From NCBI RefSeq assembly GCF_024362205.1, contig NZ_CP101462.1, forward strand, positions 2,700,001 to 2,764,000: a stretch of 64,000 nt of DNA, given 5' to 3'. A program made the translations under genes and the position numbers. Each line of letters begins with the position of its first letter. Positions within the stretch are counted from its first letter, which is position 1. This document shows, one piece after another, positions 50,689-59,323 of the stretch. Below the pieces are notes generated by a model that was not told the origin of the DNA, searched no databases, and was given only the letters and a program-made list of their open reading frames with translations. This DNA comes from Exiguobacterium aurantiacum (GTDB taxonomy: Bacteria > Bacillota > Bacilli > Exiguobacteriales > Exiguobacteriaceae).

Positions 50689-51912
50689 ATGCCTTTTTTG
50701 CAGAAATCTTATGAGTCACTCGATACGCTCGCCGAGGCGATTGGACAAGCCATCCGCGCCCCGATCACGATTGAAAATCGACACCACCAGTTACTTGCCT
50801 ATAGTACCCACCCTGACTCGACCGATCCCGCACGAATCGCGACAATTATCGGTCGCCGTGTCCCCGAAGCGGTCATCGAGGACTTGTGGGAAAGCCGGAT
50901 TCTTCAAGAAGTGATTGATCGCGACGAGCCGGTCGTCATACCAGCCCGAATGGCCGTCGGTTTAGGCGAACGTGCGGCCATCGTCATCAAGCAACAAGGG
51001 GACGTGCTCGGTTATATTTGGAGCCTGGCCCGGACGACCCCGTTCTCAGAACAAGAACTCACAGTTTTGCAGGAAGGGGCGAACATCGCCAAAAAATTGC
51101 TCATGACCATCGCCATGCACGAGCGGCGCATCGATGCAGAACTCGAGCGTTTCTTTTTAGAAGTGCTGGCCACTCCCGTTTTGTCACCTTCTCATCGCGA
51201 TCGCTTGAATGAGCTCGCGCCGATCGCGGTTGCTAGCCGACTGAGTATTATCGAATGCAGTCAACCGATCACCCCGCAACTGGCGGAACGATTGTTTTAT
51301 GTGTTGGCAACACAACAAGCCATCGAAGTTGTGCTGCATGCTATTGATGGCCAGCAATTGCTCGTCTGGCATTATATGAAATCGGACTTGGCTGAGGAAG
51401 AGACGGCGCTTTTACATTGGGCCGACCGCTTTGAAAGCCAGCTCCGTGACAAGTTCATCGACGCTGAGCCACGTCTCGGCATTAGTCGTCGTTTCTTCGA
51501 GAGCGACATGCTGTATGCGGCGATGGAAGAAGCACGACGCGTCACGTCGCTCCGTCGAAAGTTCCCATATGAGCTCGCGACGACGCACACGTTCGAACAA
51601 ATCGGGATTTATCAACTCGTCCCAGAGCTGGCTCGCCGAATCGGACTTCGACTCGAGACGCATCCGACCATCGAGCGCCTGCAGGCATACGACGTCGCCC
51701 ATCATACCGAACTCGTGACGACGCTCGAATGGTATTTCTATTTTGACGGGAACGTCAAACGTGTCGCCGCCCATCTTCACATTCACCCGAACACCGTACT
51801 CTACCGGATTCGCCGGATCGAGGAACTGACGAATATTACTCAAGTCTCATTGCCCGAACGAGCCGCTGTCTATCTCGCCATCAAGGCGGGACAATACCGC
51901 CAAGACGACTGA
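50689..51912 (+). CDS. adeR: PucR-family regulator AdeR, probable activator of ald
   Basis: The 407-aa protein has an N-terminal sensory region (GAF-like, about 10-150), a central domain, and the C-terminal PucR helix-turn-helix (NVKRVAAHLHIHPNTVLYRIRRIEELT). In Bacillus subtilis the PucR-type AdeR gene lies next to ald and activates it; the same arrangement is seen here. GAGAGGAGG precedes the ATG. The ald promoter has a weak -35, as expected for an activated promoter. Confidence 0.87.
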   Translation: MPFLQKSYESLDTLAEAIGQAIRAPITIENRHHQLLAYSTHPDSTDPARIATIIGRRVPEAVIEDLWESRILQEVIDRDEPVVIPARMAVGLGERAAIVIKQQGDVLGYIWSLARTTPFSEQELTVLQEGANIAKKLLMTIAMHERRIDAELERFFLEVLATPVLSPSHRDRLNELAPIAVASRLSIIECSQPITPQLAERLFYVLATQQAIEVVLHAIDGQQLLVWHYMKSDLAEEETALLHWADRFESQLRDKFIDAEPRLGISRRFFESDMLYAAMEEARRVTSLRRKFPYELATTHTFEQIGIYQLVPELARRIGLRLETHPTIERLQAYDVAHHTELVTTLEWYFYFDGNVKRVAAHLHIHPNTVLYRIRRIEELTNITQVSLPERAAVYLAIKAGQYRQDD

Positions 51913-51950
51913 CGCCCACCTTGTGATTTTTCACAAAGGGGGCGTTGTCA
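51911..51950 (+). terminator. Hairpin after adeR, containing the AdeR-like palindrome
   Basis: ACGCCC-ACC-TTGTGA and TCACAA-AGG-GGGCGT form a long stem around TTTT, followed by a weak T-rich run. Its core (51921-51936) equals the adeR palindrome, so this element may be both the adeR terminator and an AdeR site centred about 75 bases before the ald start. Confidence 0.55.
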
Positions 51951-51968
51951 TTTTTAGAATCCATGCTA

Positions 51969-51997
51969 AAGACAGCGTTTTCGGATGGGTCTATACT
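51969..51997 (+). promoter_or_regulatory. Promoter of ald
   Basis: -35 AAGACA (51969-51974; poor), 17-base spacer, -10 TATACT (51992-51997; good). The weak -35 and the palindrome upstream fit activation by AdeR. Confidence 0.65.
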
Positions 51998-52043
51998 AGA
52001 AGTGTGAACAAATTGTGTCAGTAGAGAGAAAGGGGAGCTATAC

Positions 52044-53174
52044 ATGAAAATCGGGGTATTGAAAGAGATTAAGAATAACGAAAACCGCGTCGCCTTGACG
52101 CCGATGGGTGCAGCCGTGTTAACAGAACTTGGACATGAGGTGCTCGTCGAGACCGAAGCTGGAGTCGGGAGTAGCTTCACAAATATGGAATATGTCGATG
52201 CTGGAGCGACGATTGTTGATACGGCGGCCGACGTTTGGGGAAACGTCGAGTTGGCGTTGAAAGTCAAAGAACCGCAACCGTCTGAATATCGTTATTTCCG
52301 TCCTGACTTGACGCTCTTCACGTATTTGCATTTGGCGGCCGAACCAGAACTCACGAAAGCACTCGTCGATTCTGGAATGACGGCGATCGCTTACGAGACG
52401 GTCGAAATTGACCGCACGTTGCCGCTCCTCACACCGATGAGTGAAGTCGCTGGACGCATGGCCGCACAAATCGGCGCCCAAATCCTTGAAAAACCGCACG
52501 GCGGAAAAGGAATTCTCTTGTCTGGCCTGCCTGGCGTACCGCGTGCGAACGTCACCGTCATCGGGGGCGGTGTCGTTGGGATGAACGCAGCCCGCATCGC
52601 TATCGGTCTCGGTGCCAACGTCACGATCATGGACATCAGTCCAGCCCGCCTGCGCCAAATCGACGACCAATTCGGTAATACGATTAACACGCTGATCTCA
52701 AACAGCTACAATATCGCCAAACAAGTAGCCGAGAGTGACCTCGTCATCGGGGCCGTGCTCATCCCGGGCGCGAAAGCACCAAAACTCGTCACGAAAGAAA
52801 TGGTCCAACAGATGTCACCAGGATCGGTCATCGTCGATGTCGCCATCGATCAAGGCGGAATCTGCGAAACGATCGATCACATCACGACGCATGACGCACC
52901 GACGTATGAGCGCTATGGCGTGCAACACTATGCCGTCGCCAACATGCCTGGTGCCGTCCCACGCACATCGACACTCGGTTTGACGAACGCCACGATGCCG
53001 TATATCGTCGAATGCGCCCAAAAAGGGATTTTCCCCGCGCTAAGCGAGAACGCAGCCTTACTCAAAGGTCTGAACGTCGTCGATGGGACGGTCACGTATG
53101 AAGCCGTCGCCCGTGACCTCGGTTACACATTCGTCGCGCCTGCTGAAGCGATCACGAAGCAACTACAAGCATAA
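52044..53174 (+). CDS. ald: Alanine dehydrogenase
   Basis: Ald interconverts L-alanine and pyruvate plus ammonia with NAD, mainly for alanine catabolism. The 376-aa product has Lys75 in VKEPQPSEY and His96 in [12 protein letters not shown] as substrate-binding catalytic residues, the Rossmann motif [19 protein letters not shown], and [12 protein letters not shown]. It is preceded by its likely activator adeR. Together with alr and alsT the window holds uptake, racemisation and oxidation of alanine. Confidence 0.96.
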   Translation: MKIGVLKEIKNNENRVALTPMGAAVLTELGHEVLVETEAGVGSSFTNMEYVDAGATIVDTAADVWGNVELALKVKEPQPSEYRYFRPDLTLFTYLHLAAEPELTKALVDSGMTAIAYETVEIDRTLPLLTPMSEVAGRMAAQIGAQILEKPHGGKGILLSGLPGVPRANVTVIGGGVVGMNAARIAIGLGANVTIMDISPARLRQIDDQFGNTINTLISNSYNIAKQVAESDLVIGAVLIPGAKAPKLVTKEMVQQMSPGSVIVDVAIDQGGICETIDHITTHDAPTYERYGVQHYAVANMPGAVPRTSTLGLTNATMPYIVECAQKGIFPALSENAALLKGLNVVDGTVTYEAVARDLGYTFVAPAEAITKQLQA

Positions 53175-53178
53175 ACGT

Positions 53179-53212
53179 AAAGCCGCCAGCTATGATACTG
53201 GCGGCTTTTTTG
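53179..53212 (+). terminator. Terminator of ald
   Basis: AAAGCCGCCAG and CTGGCGGCTTT pair perfectly around an 8-base loop, followed by T. Confidence 0.88.
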
Positions 53213-53226
53213 ATGTCGTCTCCCAT

Positions 53227-53262
53227 TAAAAAACGCTCGAACCGATTGGTTCGAGCGTTTGC
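53227..53262 (-). terminator. Terminator of murB
   Basis: The 13-bp perfect stem AAACGCTCGAACC/GGTTCGAGCGTTT with a 4-base loop is followed by T on the minus strand. Confidence 0.85.
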
Positions 53263-53266
53263 GTGT

Positions 53267-54187
53267 TTAGGCGTTCTCGACAGCGATGTCCTCACCGATG
53301 ATTTTCACTTCAGGTTCAAGCTCAATCTTGAACTTCTCCTTCACGGTCGCTTGGACGTGACGGATGAGCGAGATGTACTCGGTCGCCGTCGCCGCGTCGA
53401 TATTGACGATGAATCCAGCGTGCTTGAGCGAGACTTCCGCGCCGCCAATCCGCTTCCCTTGCAGGCCGCAGTCTTGAATCAACTTACCGGCGAAATAACC
53501 CGGCGGTCGTTTGAAGACGCTGCCGCATGACGGATATTCGAGTGGTTGTTTCGACTCGCGCTTATACGTCAAGTCATCCATCACTTCTTTGATCGCCTCA
53601 TAGCCGAGCGGTTCGAGTTCGAACGTCGCTTCAAGCACGATCAAGCCATCTTTCGAAATCCGGCTCGTCCGATAGTCGAGATCGAGTTCATCTTTCGTGA
53701 GCGTCATGAGTTTGCCTTCAGGCGACAACACGACCGCACTTGTGATGACGTCTTTCGTCTCTCCGCCGTAAGCACCTGCGTTCATATACACCGCACCACC
53801 GACCGTTCCTGGGATGCCACAGGCGAATTCTAAGCCTGATAACTCCTCGGTGAGTGCTTGACGCGACACGTCGATGATGGCCGCGCCAGCTTGGGCAATC
53901 AATTGATTCCCGTCTCGACGAATCGTTTTCAACTCGTTCAAGTTCAAGACGATGCCGCGGAGACCGCCGTCACGGACGATCAAATTTGATCCGAACCCGA
54001 GAATCATGAACGGGACGTGTTCACGATGAGCGAGTTCAAGCACGGCTTGCACTTCCTCATACGTGTGCGGGGCCACGAAATAATCAGCTTTCCCGCCTAA
54101 CTTTGTATACGTGTGTGCCGAAAGTGGTTCGTCTTGGTTGACGCGATCGGCCGGAATGATAGTAAGTAGTTGATCTAAAAAGCTCAT
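53267..54187 (-). CDS. murB: UDP-N-acetylenolpyruvoylglucosamine reductase
   Basis: MurB reduces the enolpyruvyl group to make UDP-MurNAc for peptidoglycan. The 306-aa product is a type IIa-like FAD enzyme: [60 protein letters not shown], and [18 protein letters not shown] with the catalytic serine region. ATG 54187 has GAGG upstream; the longer frame to 54310 runs through the promoter. Confidence 0.95.
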   Translation of the reverse strand: MSFLDQLLTIIPADRVNQDEPLSAHTYTKLGGKADYFVAPHTYEEVQAVLELAHREHVPFMILGFGSNLIVRDGGLRGIVLNLNELKTIRRDGNQLIAQAGAAIIDVSRQALTEELSGLEFACGIPGTVGGAVYMNAGAYGGETKDVITSAVVLSPEGKLMTLTKDELDLDYRTSRISKDGLIVLEATFELEPLGYEAIKEVMDDLTYKRESKQPLEYPSCGSVFKRPPGYFAGKLIQDCGLQGKRIGGAEVSLKHAGFIVNIDAATATEYISLIRHVQATVKEKFKIELEPEVKIIGEDIAVENA

Positions 54188-54281
54188 GCGTTGCCTCAAT
54201 CCTTTACGTTCTATTTTAAGCATGCCTCGGTTCGTCAAGAGAGAGGCAGACACGTCACTGAATGATTTCAGTACGAAACAC

Positions 54282-54310
54282 AGTATACAAATCTTTGCCA
54301 AGGGTGACAA
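54282..54310 (-). promoter_or_regulatory. Sigma-A promoter of murB
   Basis: On the minus strand -35 TTGTCA (plus 54305-54310), 17-base spacer, -10 TATACT (plus 54282-54287). A perfect inverted repeat ACTGAATGATTTCAGT (54257-54272) begins at about the transcription start. Confidence 0.75.
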
Positions 54311-54341
54311 GCAACGTTTTCTTTACAATGGAGCAATTAGT

Positions 54342-54992
54342 TTATAGCAATAATGATGTAGCCACTGCCACCACGATAGGAATTGTGAAATTATCCCAAT
54401 CACGATACGAAATCGCCTCTGTCAACGTAGCAATGATGGAAATGATGAATCCATATGTTACCACTTGCCACAGCGGAATATCATCCCACAAAAATAATAA
54501 AAAGAGGACAGCGTACGAACTGAGGAACATGGCCATACTGCCTTGGAACGAGCGCTTCTGTCCGTATAGGTCATACGTCACTGTTCCGTACTTCCGTCCG
54601 ATGAGCGCGGCCAGGCCATCCCCCCAGGCCAAAACGAGCGATCCCGCCAAAAAGGCGAGCGGCTCCGATTCGAAGAAAAAGTACAGGATGACGAGCAAGG
54701 CGATCGGATAATAGACCGTACCGAGTGATTTGCGCTCCGTCTGGTGGACCGGTGACGGACTCTTATAAAGAAGCAATGCGTTCGCAAACGTGAAAAAGAC
54801 GAGCGGGACGGCTGCGACGTACCAAGTCTCCATTAACCAGACTGCGAGCAGCGACCAATGGCCGACCGCGATATGTACACTCTTTCGAATTGTCTCATCC
54901 GTCCAGCCGAGGCGTTTGCCAATCTGTTCAAGACCGACGAGAAACACCAGGACAATGACGATGGACAGGATGGAACTGACCCATTCATTCAT
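54342..54992 (-). CDS. Diacylglycerol/polyprenol kinase-like (DGK1/VTE5 type) membrane protein
   Basis: The 216-aa protein has about seven helices and resembles the CTP-dependent SEC59/DGK1/VTE5 group, close to phosphatidate cytidylyltransferases: TIRKSVHIAVGHWSLLA, LVLAWGDGLAALIGRKYG, and GQKRSFQGSMAMFLSSY. It is therefore likely to phosphorylate a lipid alcohol; the substrate is unknown. AAGGTGG precedes its start and TATAAT lies about 40 bases upstream. Confidence 0.75.
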   Translation of the reverse strand: MNEWVSSILSIVIVLVFLVGLEQIGKRLGWTDETIRKSVHIAVGHWSLLAVWLMETWYVAAVPLVFFTFANALLLYKSPSPVHQTERKSLGTVYYPIALLVILYFFFESEPLAFLAGSLVLAWGDGLAALIGRKYGTVTYDLYGQKRSFQGSMAMFLSSYAVLFLLFLWDDIPLWQVVTYGFIISIIATLTEAISYRDWDNFTIPIVVAVATSLLL

Positions 54993-55140
54993 CTTTGGAC
55001 CACCTTTATCTACATTTTTTATATGTATCCATTATACCTTAATCAGGCGATAGCCTAGCTTCCTTTTCAAACATTTGGTAGAATGAGGTCAAATGACTGT
55101 ATAGCCAACGGACGTAGGAGGCTATAGAAAGGATGCCTGT

Positions 55141-55764
55141 ATGCGCGACGCAATTTCGATTCAAACTTTGGCTGATTGCCTTCATTATATGCGGGTTGGC
55201 GACGTAGACCGGGCCATCTCTCTCTTCCCGGAGGACGTGCGCGAGCATTTCCCGAAAGAACTTCGTAAAATCCATTTGTTCCATATTGAAAAGAACGGAT
55301 TATCGATCAATCAAATCGTCGCTTTGGCGAACACGTTGACGGGCGAACACTTATCCGCCACCACGATTCAAAACTGGACGAAACGAGAAGTCCGAAAAAT
55401 CATCGGCGTGCCCCGGGTCGGCAAGAAGTATTCGCTCCAACAAGCGGCTATCATTTATTTACTGGATGATTTGAAGCACTTGTTCTCGCTAGAAGAGACG
55501 AGTTCACTCCTCGCGCTCATCTTCAACAACCCTGACCGTGATGAAGACGACCTTATCTCACCAATCGACTTTTATCGTCTCTACGCCGAGTATGCCAAAT
55601 CGACGAGCCCGATCGAGCTTCTCGACACCCGTGCGAAGCGTTCGATCGAGAAGATGGGCTATACCCATCCGAACATCTTGCACGTCCTTAAACTCTGTTT
55701 ATACGCGCACCGCGTGACGACACTCGAGATCGAGGCGAAACATTATTTGAACCGCTTCATTTGA
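55141..55764 (+). CDS. DUF1836 family protein with MerR-like helix-turn-helix
   Basis: The 207-aa protein appears to be a DUF1836 member: FHIEKNGLSINQIVALANTL, SATTIQNWTKREVRKIIG, and a KKYSLQQAAIIYLLDDLK segment like the winged helix of MerR regulators. A DNA-binding role is plausible but not shown. AAAGGATG precedes its ATG. An inverted repeat TATAGCC/GGCTATA (55100-55126) lies just upstream of the ribosome binding site. Confidence 0.7.
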   Translation: MRDAISIQTLADCLHYMRVGDVDRAISLFPEDVREHFPKELRKIHLFHIEKNGLSINQIVALANTLTGEHLSATTIQNWTKREVRKIIGVPRVGKKYSLQQAAIIYLLDDLKHLFSLEETSSLLALIFNNPDRDEDDLISPIDFYRLYAEYAKSTSPIELLDTRAKRSIEKMGYTHPNILHVLKLCLYAHRVTTLEIEAKHYLNRFI

Positions 55765-55789
55765 CCTCGTCGAATGGAGCTTTTTTTCA

Positions 55790-55820
55790 TAAAAAAACAC
55801 CAGTCGCCGTGACTGGTGTT
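55790..55820 (-). terminator. Terminator of the 55832-56311 gene
   Basis: AACACCAGTC and GACTGGTGTT pair perfectly around a 5-base loop, with seven T on the minus strand. Confidence 0.85.
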
Positions 55821-55831
55821 CGTCATATTGG

Positions 55832-56311
55832 TCACACCGATACCGCGATTGGCATCCGTGATTTGACTGTCAACGTTTTAAGGACAGACAACAACTCGAA
55901 CATCGAGAGTTGGTCGGCCTCTTTCGTCAAACAGAAGCAGTCATCGTCTTGTTTGCGAAGTTCCGCCACAAGCTTGCCTGCTTTGTCTCGAACGCTGAAC
56001 TTGTAGCGCTCGACATCGTATTGAATCGTATAGAGACCGCGTTCATAGACGTTGTACTCACACTTTTTCCCGAATAACGAGAATTTGTCCTTCAACTGAC
56101 CAATCGCTTGCCCGTCGTGGTTCATGACGACCCACTTTTGACAGTTTGGGATGTACTTCCCATGAGCGATTTGACGGCCTGACAAGTTGTGCACTTGAAC
56201 ACTGCCCTCCGCGTCGCGGTGAACAGATCCGATCGCATCATTTGTCTCGTCATAAATGGTTGCTTCGCCTTGCGTAAAGACGCAACCTTTTACATAAATT
56301 AATTTGCGCAC
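55832..56311 (-). CDS. Hypothetical protein, possibly tubby/LURP-one-like
   Basis: This 159-aa protein is rich in short beta strands and charged turns (ATIYDETNDAIGSVHRD; QKWVVMNHDGQAIGQLKDKFSLFGKKCEYNVYE; RYKFSVRDKAGKLVAELRKQDDDCFCL). The repeated strand-turn-strand pattern with a final helix recalls LURP-one/tubby-like barrels such as YxjI, but I cannot confirm a family. It has five cysteines. The 217 bases upstream hold a plausible -35/-10 (TTGTCT, AATAAT) and nothing else recognisable. Confidence 0.55.
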   Translation of the reverse strand: MRKLIYVKGCVFTQGEATIYDETNDAIGSVHRDAEGSVQVHNLSGRQIAHGKYIPNCQKWVVMNHDGQAIGQLKDKFSLFGKKCEYNVYERGLYTIQYDVERYKFSVRDKAGKLVAELRKQDDDCFCLTKEADQLSMFELLSVLKTLTVKSRMPIAVSV

Positions 56312-56528
56312 CGCTTTTCCTCCTAATACGTTCCAACCTTGGATTTGTGTGTGTTTGGTTGGTCTTTCTATGAAACCCCCAAATTGGTACTGCTAGCCGC
56401 CGTTTCTCGTTTCAGCGACTACATATTTCATATGACGAAGATGATTATTGCATCGATTGATGAAAAAGACAACCCCTTTTTCTTCGACACAATCCGCCAT
56501 TCTGTCAAAGTTGTGAACACGCCTGATG

Positions 56529-57029
56529 TTATCGCTTAAAACCGGCTTGTTTCAGTATCTCTTCGAGCTCCATTCTTGCAATCAGACGAACTTGATTCGG
56601 TTCCGCCAATTCGTACGCACTATCGGTATAAGATGAGTTTGTCACGACCCAGCCTTCGTTCACGCCATAGTACGGAACTGACGCCGCCACTTGTTGGACC
56701 GCTTCAAGTCCGACTGCCTTTTCATAGCGTTTCGCCTGGACCGCGATTGACCATCCGTCTTCTGCTTCAAGGAGCAAATCCGCCCCGAAGTCACGCGACG
56801 CCGGTGTCACTGTGACGGTGTAACCGAGCGCGGTGAACACTTCCTCCAAAAACAATTCAAACTCTCGGCCGTCCATCCGATCGATGCGGTGGATGGTCGA
56901 AAGACGCATCCGCCAAATGAGCCAAAGCAGACCGGCGCCTACGCATGCAATGATGCTCCATACCGGCGCATCCCACCACCATAACCCGAGGGCAATCAAC
57001 AAGCTGAGCCCCATTCCTTTCACGTCCAT
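56529..57029 (-). CDS. Membrane-anchored Mrr-like restriction endonuclease-fold protein
   Basis: The 166-aa protein begins with two hydrophobic segments (about 8-20 and 24-40), then a charged linker, then a compact Mrr-type nuclease domain: MDGREFELFLEEVFTALGYTV, catalytic Asp in ASRDFGADLLLE, and QAK in SIAVQAKRYEKAVGLEAVQQ. These form the D-(D/E)xK-like site of the type IV Mrr family. In known Mrr proteins the domain degrades modified DNA. Here a membrane tether and lack of methylase or partner gene leave the target unknown. Confidence 0.8.
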   Translation of the reverse strand: MDVKGMGLSLLIALGLWWWDAPVWSIIACVGAGLLWLIWRMRLSTIHRIDRMDGREFELFLEEVFTALGYTVTVTPASRDFGADLLLEAEDGWSIAVQAKRYEKAVGLEAVQQVAASVPYYGVNEGWVVTNSSYTDSAYELAEPNQVRLIARMELEEILKQAGFKR

Positions 57030-57148
57030 CGCCCTCTCTATGTGTTCTTGTCTTCACTTTACCGTTTGAAGGCAGGAAAACAAAGGGGGAGCTGTCGAAT
57101 GTATTGAAGATGTACCCGTTTGATATAGAGAAGGAGGGATTATCGTTA

Positions 57149-59323
57149 ATGGAGAACCGAGGATATCTCCAAAACGAACTGCTGCACGCCTTGCCTTACG
57201 GTGTAGCGTTAATCACGACGGATGGGACGATCGTCCAAGCAAACCGTCCGTTTTTAGAGCAATTCCCTGAAGACTTACAAACGCGATCGAACATCTTTCA
57301 TATGGTCAATCAGTCACCGATTACGATGGAGCTGTCACGACGGATGGAGCAAGGGTTGTCTTGGACGTATGAGATGCCGACGATCCGGATTCACGCCATC
57401 CCCAATGGCGATGTCTACATCCTCTCGATTGAGCCGCTCCCGCTCGATACGCGGGTGACGGTGCAACACAACGCGTTTGAGGCGATGATGCACACCGAAC
57501 TCGATATGGCGATGATCATGACCGATGCCAATCTGTTAATCAATCGCTTCAATAAAGGGGCGACCGAGCTGTTCGGCTACGCGCCGCACGAAGTACTCTA
57601 TGAGATGACCCCGTTCGGTCTGTTCGAGTCAAGAGAATTGAGCGAGAAGCGGACCCATTACCAAGACGAGACGGAGCGGCTCTTGTCATTCGAACAGATG
57701 CTGCGTGTGGCGTTAGACCAAGGCGACCGTGAATGGAAGTTCCAACGAAAAGACCGGACCCATTTCGTCGGAAAACTGTTCATGCACCCTGTCTATGAAC
57801 AGGCACGCGTCATCGGCTTTTTCTTTTTCGTGTTCGATGTCAGTCCTGAAATTGCGCTGAAAGGCGAGTTGCTTCATAAAGAACAGCGCTATCGCATGTT
57901 TGCCGAATCGGTCATCGAAGCCGTCCTATTCCATGAAGGCGGGACGATCTTAGATGCGAACAAGGCCGCCGAGACGATTTTCCGAATCCCGGCCGAACAG
58001 ATGGTCGGTCGCCAAACGATCGAATTCATCGCCGAAGGATACCGGGCCGACGTGTTGCGCCGAATCCGGAACCATATCCAGACACCTTATGAGGTCATCG
58101 GTCGTCGTGAGGACGGGACGTTCCTCGAGATGGAAGTGTACCCGAAAGAAGTGACGTTCCAAGGCCAGACGCTCCGTGTCGCCGTCATGCGTGACATCAG
58201 CGACCGGAAGAAAGTCGAGCGCATGCTCGAGCGGGAGAAGAACGCCATCGCCCGGCAACGAGATATCATCCAATCGATTCTACAAGCGTCCAATGAAGCG
58301 TTCGTCTTGACGGAATCGAACGGCAGCGTCCTGTTCATGAACGTGCACGCCCGCCGTCTGCTCGATTTACCTGGTATCGCCCCGAACAAGATGCAAGAGC
58401 GAATCCCGCTCCTGACGACGTTCCGCGCGCGTGACCGTACCGAGATGTTGAAAAAAATCGATTTATTGCTCGACGGCTCGGCCCGAGAAGTGTCGATGCG
58501 CTTCTCGATTCCGCAACCGAACGACCGGGACGAACAGTATTACGAGATGTATGGGACGGGCATGGACACCAAACGCCAAATCGGAATGGATAGTGGCTTC
58601 TTATTCGTGTTCCGCAATCGGACCGAGGAAGAGCGGATGGACCAAATCAAAAATGAACTGGTCAGCACAGTCTCACACGAACTCCGTACCCCGCTCTCGT
58701 CACTGTCGGGATATATCGAGCTGATGCTCACTCGCGACTTGAACCCGGAGAAGCGTGAACGCTACTTAAAAACGATGGCGAAAGAAGCGAAACGTCTGAC
58801 CGACCTGTTGAACGATTTTCTCGACATTCAACGGATGGAAGACGGCAATCAAGAGTATAAAAAAGACCACTTCATCTTGAACGAACTCGTCCGCGATGTC
58901 GTCGAACGCTTCCGCGAGACGAGCAATCACTCGATTCATTTCGATGATGCCGATGAACCGCTTCACCTCATCGCCGACAAAGACCGCATCGAGCAAGTCG
59001 TCATCAACCTGCTCTCGAACGCGATCAAGTATTCGCCCCATCACCATGAGGTCGAGGTACGGGTCCGCCATGAACGCAACCAAGCCCACGTTTCGATTCA
59101 AGACTTCGGTATCGGGATTCCCGAGCATGCGTTCGAAGAGCTGTTTAAAAAGTTTTATCGCGTCGATAATTCAGACACGCGTCAAATCGGTGGAACCGGC
59201 CTCGGTTTATCGATTTGTAAGGAAATCATCGAATCACACGGCGGTAGTATCGAAGTCGAGTCGAGCGTAGGAGTTGGCTCGACATTCACGTTCACGTTGG
59301 ACTTAGCGGAGGAGACGTCATGA
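57149..59323 (+). CDS. Multi-PAS sensor histidine kinase
   Basis: This 724-aa cytoplasmic kinase has no membrane helices. Three to four PAS-like domains occupy about 1-490 (LITTDGTIVQANRPFLEQFP; LINRFNKGATELFGYAPHEV; GTILDANKAAETIFRIPAEQ; VLFMNVHARRLLDLPG). The phosphoacceptor is His510 in TVSHELRTPLSSLSGY, followed by the ATPase domain with VVINLLSNAIKYSP, DFGIGIPE and GGTGLGLSICKEII. GGAGG precedes ATG 57149 by about ten bases. No response regulator gene is adjacent; instead an SDR gene overlaps it by four bases. Confidence 0.92.
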   Translation: MENRGYLQNELLHALPYGVALITTDGTIVQANRPFLEQFPEDLQTRSNIFHMVNQSPITMELSRRMEQGLSWTYEMPTIRIHAIPNGDVYILSIEPLPLDTRVTVQHNAFEAMMHTELDMAMIMTDANLLINRFNKGATELFGYAPHEVLYEMTPFGLFESRELSEKRTHYQDETERLLSFEQMLRVALDQGDREWKFQRKDRTHFVGKLFMHPVYEQARVIGFFFFVFDVSPEIALKGELLHKEQRYRMFAESVIEAVLFHEGGTILDANKAAETIFRIPAEQMVGRQTIEFIAEGYRADVLRRIRNHIQTPYEVIGRREDGTFLEMEVYPKEVTFQGQTLRVAVMRDISDRKKVERMLEREKNAIARQRDIIQSILQASNEAFVLTESNGSVLFMNVHARRLLDLPGIAPNKMQERIPLLTTFRARDRTEMLKKIDLLLDGSAREVSMRFSIPQPNDRDEQYYEMYGTGMDTKRQIGMDSGFLFVFRNRTEEERMDQIKNELVSTVSHELRTPLSSLSGYIELMLTRDLNPEKRERYLKTMAKEAKRLTDLLNDFLDIQRMEDGNQEYKKDHFILNELVRDVVERFRETSNHSIHFDDADEPLHLIADKDRIEQVVINLLSNAIKYSPHHHEVEVRVRHERNQAHVSIQDFGIGIPEHAFEELFKKFYRVDNSDTRQIGGTGLGLSICKEIIESHGGSIEVESSVGVGSTFTFTLDLAEETS

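Noticed and set aside
56432-56539. 35-codon plus-strand frame between two minus-strand genes
   Set aside because: No Shine-Dalgarno sequence, runs into the end of the Mrr-like gene, and its DNA looks like the promoter region of the 55832-56311 gene.
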